Source: JAFGSG01 sp964626055
GTDB lineage: Bacteria; Spirochaetota; UBA4802; JAFGDQ01
Assembly: GCA_964626055.1 (NCBI GenBank)
Contig: CAZVDF010000003.1
Location: 51,400 to 115,399 of the forward strand
DNA length: 64,000 bases
Direction of reading: 5' to 3'
This document shows positions 61,970-64,000 of the stretch, one piece after another. Under the pieces are notes generated by a model, which was not told the origin of the DNA, did no database searches, and saw nothing but the letters and a program-made list of their open reading frames with translations. Each line of letters starts with the position of its first letter. The first letter of the stretch is position 1. Both the position numbers and the translations under genes were made by a program.

Positions 61970-63887
61970 TCATCTGTGCCGCGCCCATCGCCTCTTTACG
62001 AACATACGGATCGCTGTCTTTCCCAGCCAGCCTGTTAAGTTCCGGGAGAGCGGATTTTGCGTTCCTGCCCAGATTTCCGAGCGCCTTCGCGCAGCGCAGG
62101 CGAACAGCATGGTGATTGTGGCCGAGCCCCTTTATAAGATGCGGCATTGCGGACAAACCGATCGCTTTTATAGCTTCTTCCGCTTCATGTGAAACGCCGT
62201 TGTCGTAATCCGGAAAAGACTCGATAAGAAGCTCTATTCCCCTGGGATTTTTCGTCTTTATGTTCCCGAGTGTCTTTGCGCACAGGCTGCGGAGCTTTCC
62301 TCCCTGATTACCGAATCCCTGCTGGTTGAGATATTTTATCACAGTATCTTCAGCTTCCCTGGCTGCTTCGCCTATCTTTGACAGCATTTCAACTGCTTTA
62401 AGCTTTTTATCCCAATCGCCGGAGCGCATATCCGCTTCCAGGTCTTTTACAGAAGGTCCCCGGGAACACCTGATTTTATTCTTTAAAATATAAAGTTCGC
62501 GCTCTTCAACGATATATCTGTAGCCTTTTGCCCTTGCAGTACCGACAGACCTGCAGTAAACGTCACCGAGAGATTTATTTAACAGAACGAGGTCTTCGGA
62601 ATATTCTTTCTTCTTATTTTTATCGGGTTCGTATCTGTCCTCTGTCTTTGCCTCCACGCTTTTTATAAAACCGGCCAACTCCTCCGCAAGTACATCCGAT
62701 TCCCTGTTCTTAAAAAAAGAAATTATTATGGAGAGTATCTCTTTCTTGTCAGATATTTTATCCGAATTAAAATACATTGAGTTCAGTATCCCGGCAGTCT
62801 TTTTATTATATTTGTCATCATTCGGAATAATGCTTACATATTTTTTAAAGGCATATACCGGGGCTTCCATGTTTTCTTTCTGAAAATATCCCCTTATTCC
62901 CGAGATTATCGCAAAAAGAACATCTTCACTGTTTGCAGGCACGGGCTTTCCTATTTTCTTTTCAACAGCCAGCGACATGATCTCATCGATCCTTGCTTTT
63001 ATAAGAGGCATATCTTTCCCGCTCCCTTTGAGCATGTTCCCGGCAGCAGTAGACAGCCTTACAGGACGCGTTCTTTTTAAAATTTCAAGAGATGCCGCCC
63101 ATTCTTCGCCGTCTATTGTACCATCCGACGCAAAATAACGGATTATCTCACCTGCCCTGTTGTCATCCGAAGGACTATCTATTAATGCGAGAGTTTTAAT
63201 TAAGAATGACTTATATTTGTGAGGATATATCTCATAACGGCTGAAATAATACATTACATCGTAATGCACAATGCCGCATTTGTTGTCAAAAGGAATGCCG
63301 ACTGCTGTCTCAACGGCATTGCTTATTGAACTCTCATTGCTGAGATCATTCATTGCTTTTTTGATGAGAGTTTTTTCTTCCGAGCAGTCCGATTTATCAG
63401 GCGGCGGGGCGGCTGCTTTCGACTGTTCTATGGGCATCCCGGCAGTAAAAGCAAAAATGATCTCGCCGGTGCCCACATGAATGAACCGGCCGTTTATCAC
63501 CAGTCTGTTTCCGAGCTCAGCATACGAGCCGGAAACCACTATATCCACGGGAAGAAGCATACCGAGCTTCATCGCCTTCTCGGAATCGATTACGCCTGTA
63601 TTCGCAAGCGCATGCTCTTTTAAAAGCAGCTCCAGTCTTTTACGTTCAAGCAGCGTCAGCCTGTATTTGCTGAGTTCGCTTATAATCGTATCGGCAATAA
63701 ATGCGTCGAAACGCGAGTTGCTTTCCGCAGTGCTTATAAAATCGAAAACTGCAACGCGCGTCGGCTTTCTGCCTTCGGCAAATTTCTTTACGGCATCCGC
63801 AATACTTGCTTCCGGGGCTGAATAGACTTCAAGCCCGAAAGAAAAAAATATTATATAAATAAATTTCACCAATATCAGTTTTTTCAT
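61953..63887 (-). CDS. FlgO-like/HEAT-repeat envelope protein
   Basis: This 644-residue protein has a signal peptide (~1-24, FSFGLEVYSA). The N-terminal part (~35-150) resembles FlgO/CsgG-type domains (TRVAVFDFISTAESN; GMLLPVDIVVSGSYAELGNR; GRFIHVGTGEIIF). A middle region of unknown fold follows, and then C-terminal HEAT repeats (~500-640; IGLSAMPHLIKGLGHN, RCAKALGNLGRNA). It probably lies in the periplasm or at the outer membrane and may assist assembly. Its C-terminal codons overlap the convergent Fe-S protein gene by 17 nt. Confidence 0.8.
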   Translation of the reverse strand: MKKLILVKFIYIIFFSFGLEVYSAPEASIADAVKKFAEGRKPTRVAVFDFISTAESNSRFDAFIADTIISELSKYRLTLLERKRLELLLKEHALANTGVIDSEKAMKLGMLLPVDIVVSGSYAELGNRLVINGRFIHVGTGEIIFAFTAGMPIEQSKAAAPPPDKSDCSEEKTLIKKAMNDLSNESSISNAVETAVGIPFDNKCGIVHYDVMYYFSRYEIYPHKYKSFLIKTLALIDSPSDDNRAGEIIRYFASDGTIDGEEWAASLEILKRTRPVRLSTAAGNMLKGSGKDMPLIKARIDEIMSLAVEKKIGKPVPANSEDVLFAIISGIRGYFQKENMEAPVYAFKKYVSIIPNDDKYNKKTAGILNSMYFNSDKISDKKEILSIIISFFKNRESDVLAEELAGFIKSVEAKTEDRYEPDKNKKKEYSEDLVLLNKSLGDVYCRSVGTARAKGYRYIVEERELYILKNKIRCSRGPSVKDLEADMRSGDWDKKLKAVEMLSKIGEAAREAEDTVIKYLNQQGFGNQGGKLRSLCAKTLGNIKTKNPRGIELLIESFPDYDNGVSHEAEEAIKAIGLSAMPHLIKGLGHNHHAVRLRCAKALGNLGRNAKSALPELNRLAGKDSDPYVRKEAMGAAQMISNDF

Positions 63888-64000
63888 AATTCAGCCTTTC
63901 AAATATCTTAAAAAAGTTATCTAAAAAATTATTTTTAATTCCAGATAAATCGGATTATATTACAAAACCGAAAAAATCAAGGAATAAAATACGTTATAAA

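Noticed and set aside
1..64000. CRISPR arrays, tRNA/rRNA genes, integron attC sites, retron or other reverse-transcriptase systems
   Set aside because: No regularly spaced direct repeats, no tRNA or rRNA sequence, no integrase or reverse-transcriptase frame was seen on either strand.

Overview
This window looks like part of the chromosome of a Gram-negative, AT-rich bacterium, probably a spirochaete (Spirochaetota) or a close relative, taken from a draft or metagenome scaffold (a 10-N gap lies at 18573-18582). The outer membrane is implied by an Mla-type lipid ABC permease and ATPase, TolC plus an RND pump, a SurA-like chaperone, a predicted outer-membrane barrel and several lipoproteins. The spirochaete placement rests mainly on a radical SAM protein at 35276-36757 that resembles the spiro-SPASM family, and on the general style of the signalling proteins. 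It is an inference, not a proof. There are no rRNA or tRNA genes, phage genes, CRISPR arrays or complete insertion sequences. Accessory character shows instead as small palindromic repeats between genes.

Layout. 1-5.8 kb: a zinc-ribbon protein (cut by the window edge), small membrane proteins, a large membrane/TPR protein and two methyltransferases. 5.9-10.2 kb (minus strand): a ribosomal/replication block running rpsF, rpsR, DUF2232 protein, rplI, dnaB, mlaE, with no ssb. 10.3-16.1 kb: envelope quality control and wall enzymes (HtrA, amidase, metallo-hydrolase). 16.3-18.6 kb: a UDP-sugar pyrophosphorylase and argB, which runs into the gap. 18.6-26 kb: a hybrid histidine kinase/receiver/SpoIIE phosphatase, a barrel-TPR protein, a Kelch lipoprotein and a class III nucleotidyl cyclase. 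26.4-38.5 kb (mainly plus strand): MORN protein, glmS, rpe, a CysRS-like protein with altered zinc ligands, citramalate synthase, murI, a SurA-like isomerase, then a radical SAM-SpsF-SpsG trio probably making or attaching a surface sugar. 38.8-48.8 kb (minus strand): a penicillin-acylase homologue without its nucleophile, lipoproteins, an amidase, mlaF, nadE, a HEAT protein and a TetR regulator. 49.4-57.8 kb (plus strand): DUF3237 protein, acyl carrier protein, B12-binding radical SAM enzyme, TetR, TolC and RND pump. 57.8-64 kb: small membrane proteins (two share a C-terminal tail), inositol-phosphate synthase, an Fe-S protein and a FlgO-like/HEAT protein.

The most unusual material falls in two groups. 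First, there is a set of intergenic palindromes: two 127-bp elements whose 26-bp arms differ by compensatory changes, a third hairpin with the same core flanks but unrelated arms, a dispersed ~53-bp motif, and a GC-rich repeat fused to a junction-like palindrome. Second, there is the DUF3237-ACP-B12 radical SAM cluster beside an efflux operon, with a perfect 32-bp palindrome upstream. Several proteins also appear to be altered or inactive versions of known enzymes (CysRS-like, penicillin acylase-like, nucleotidyl cyclase).
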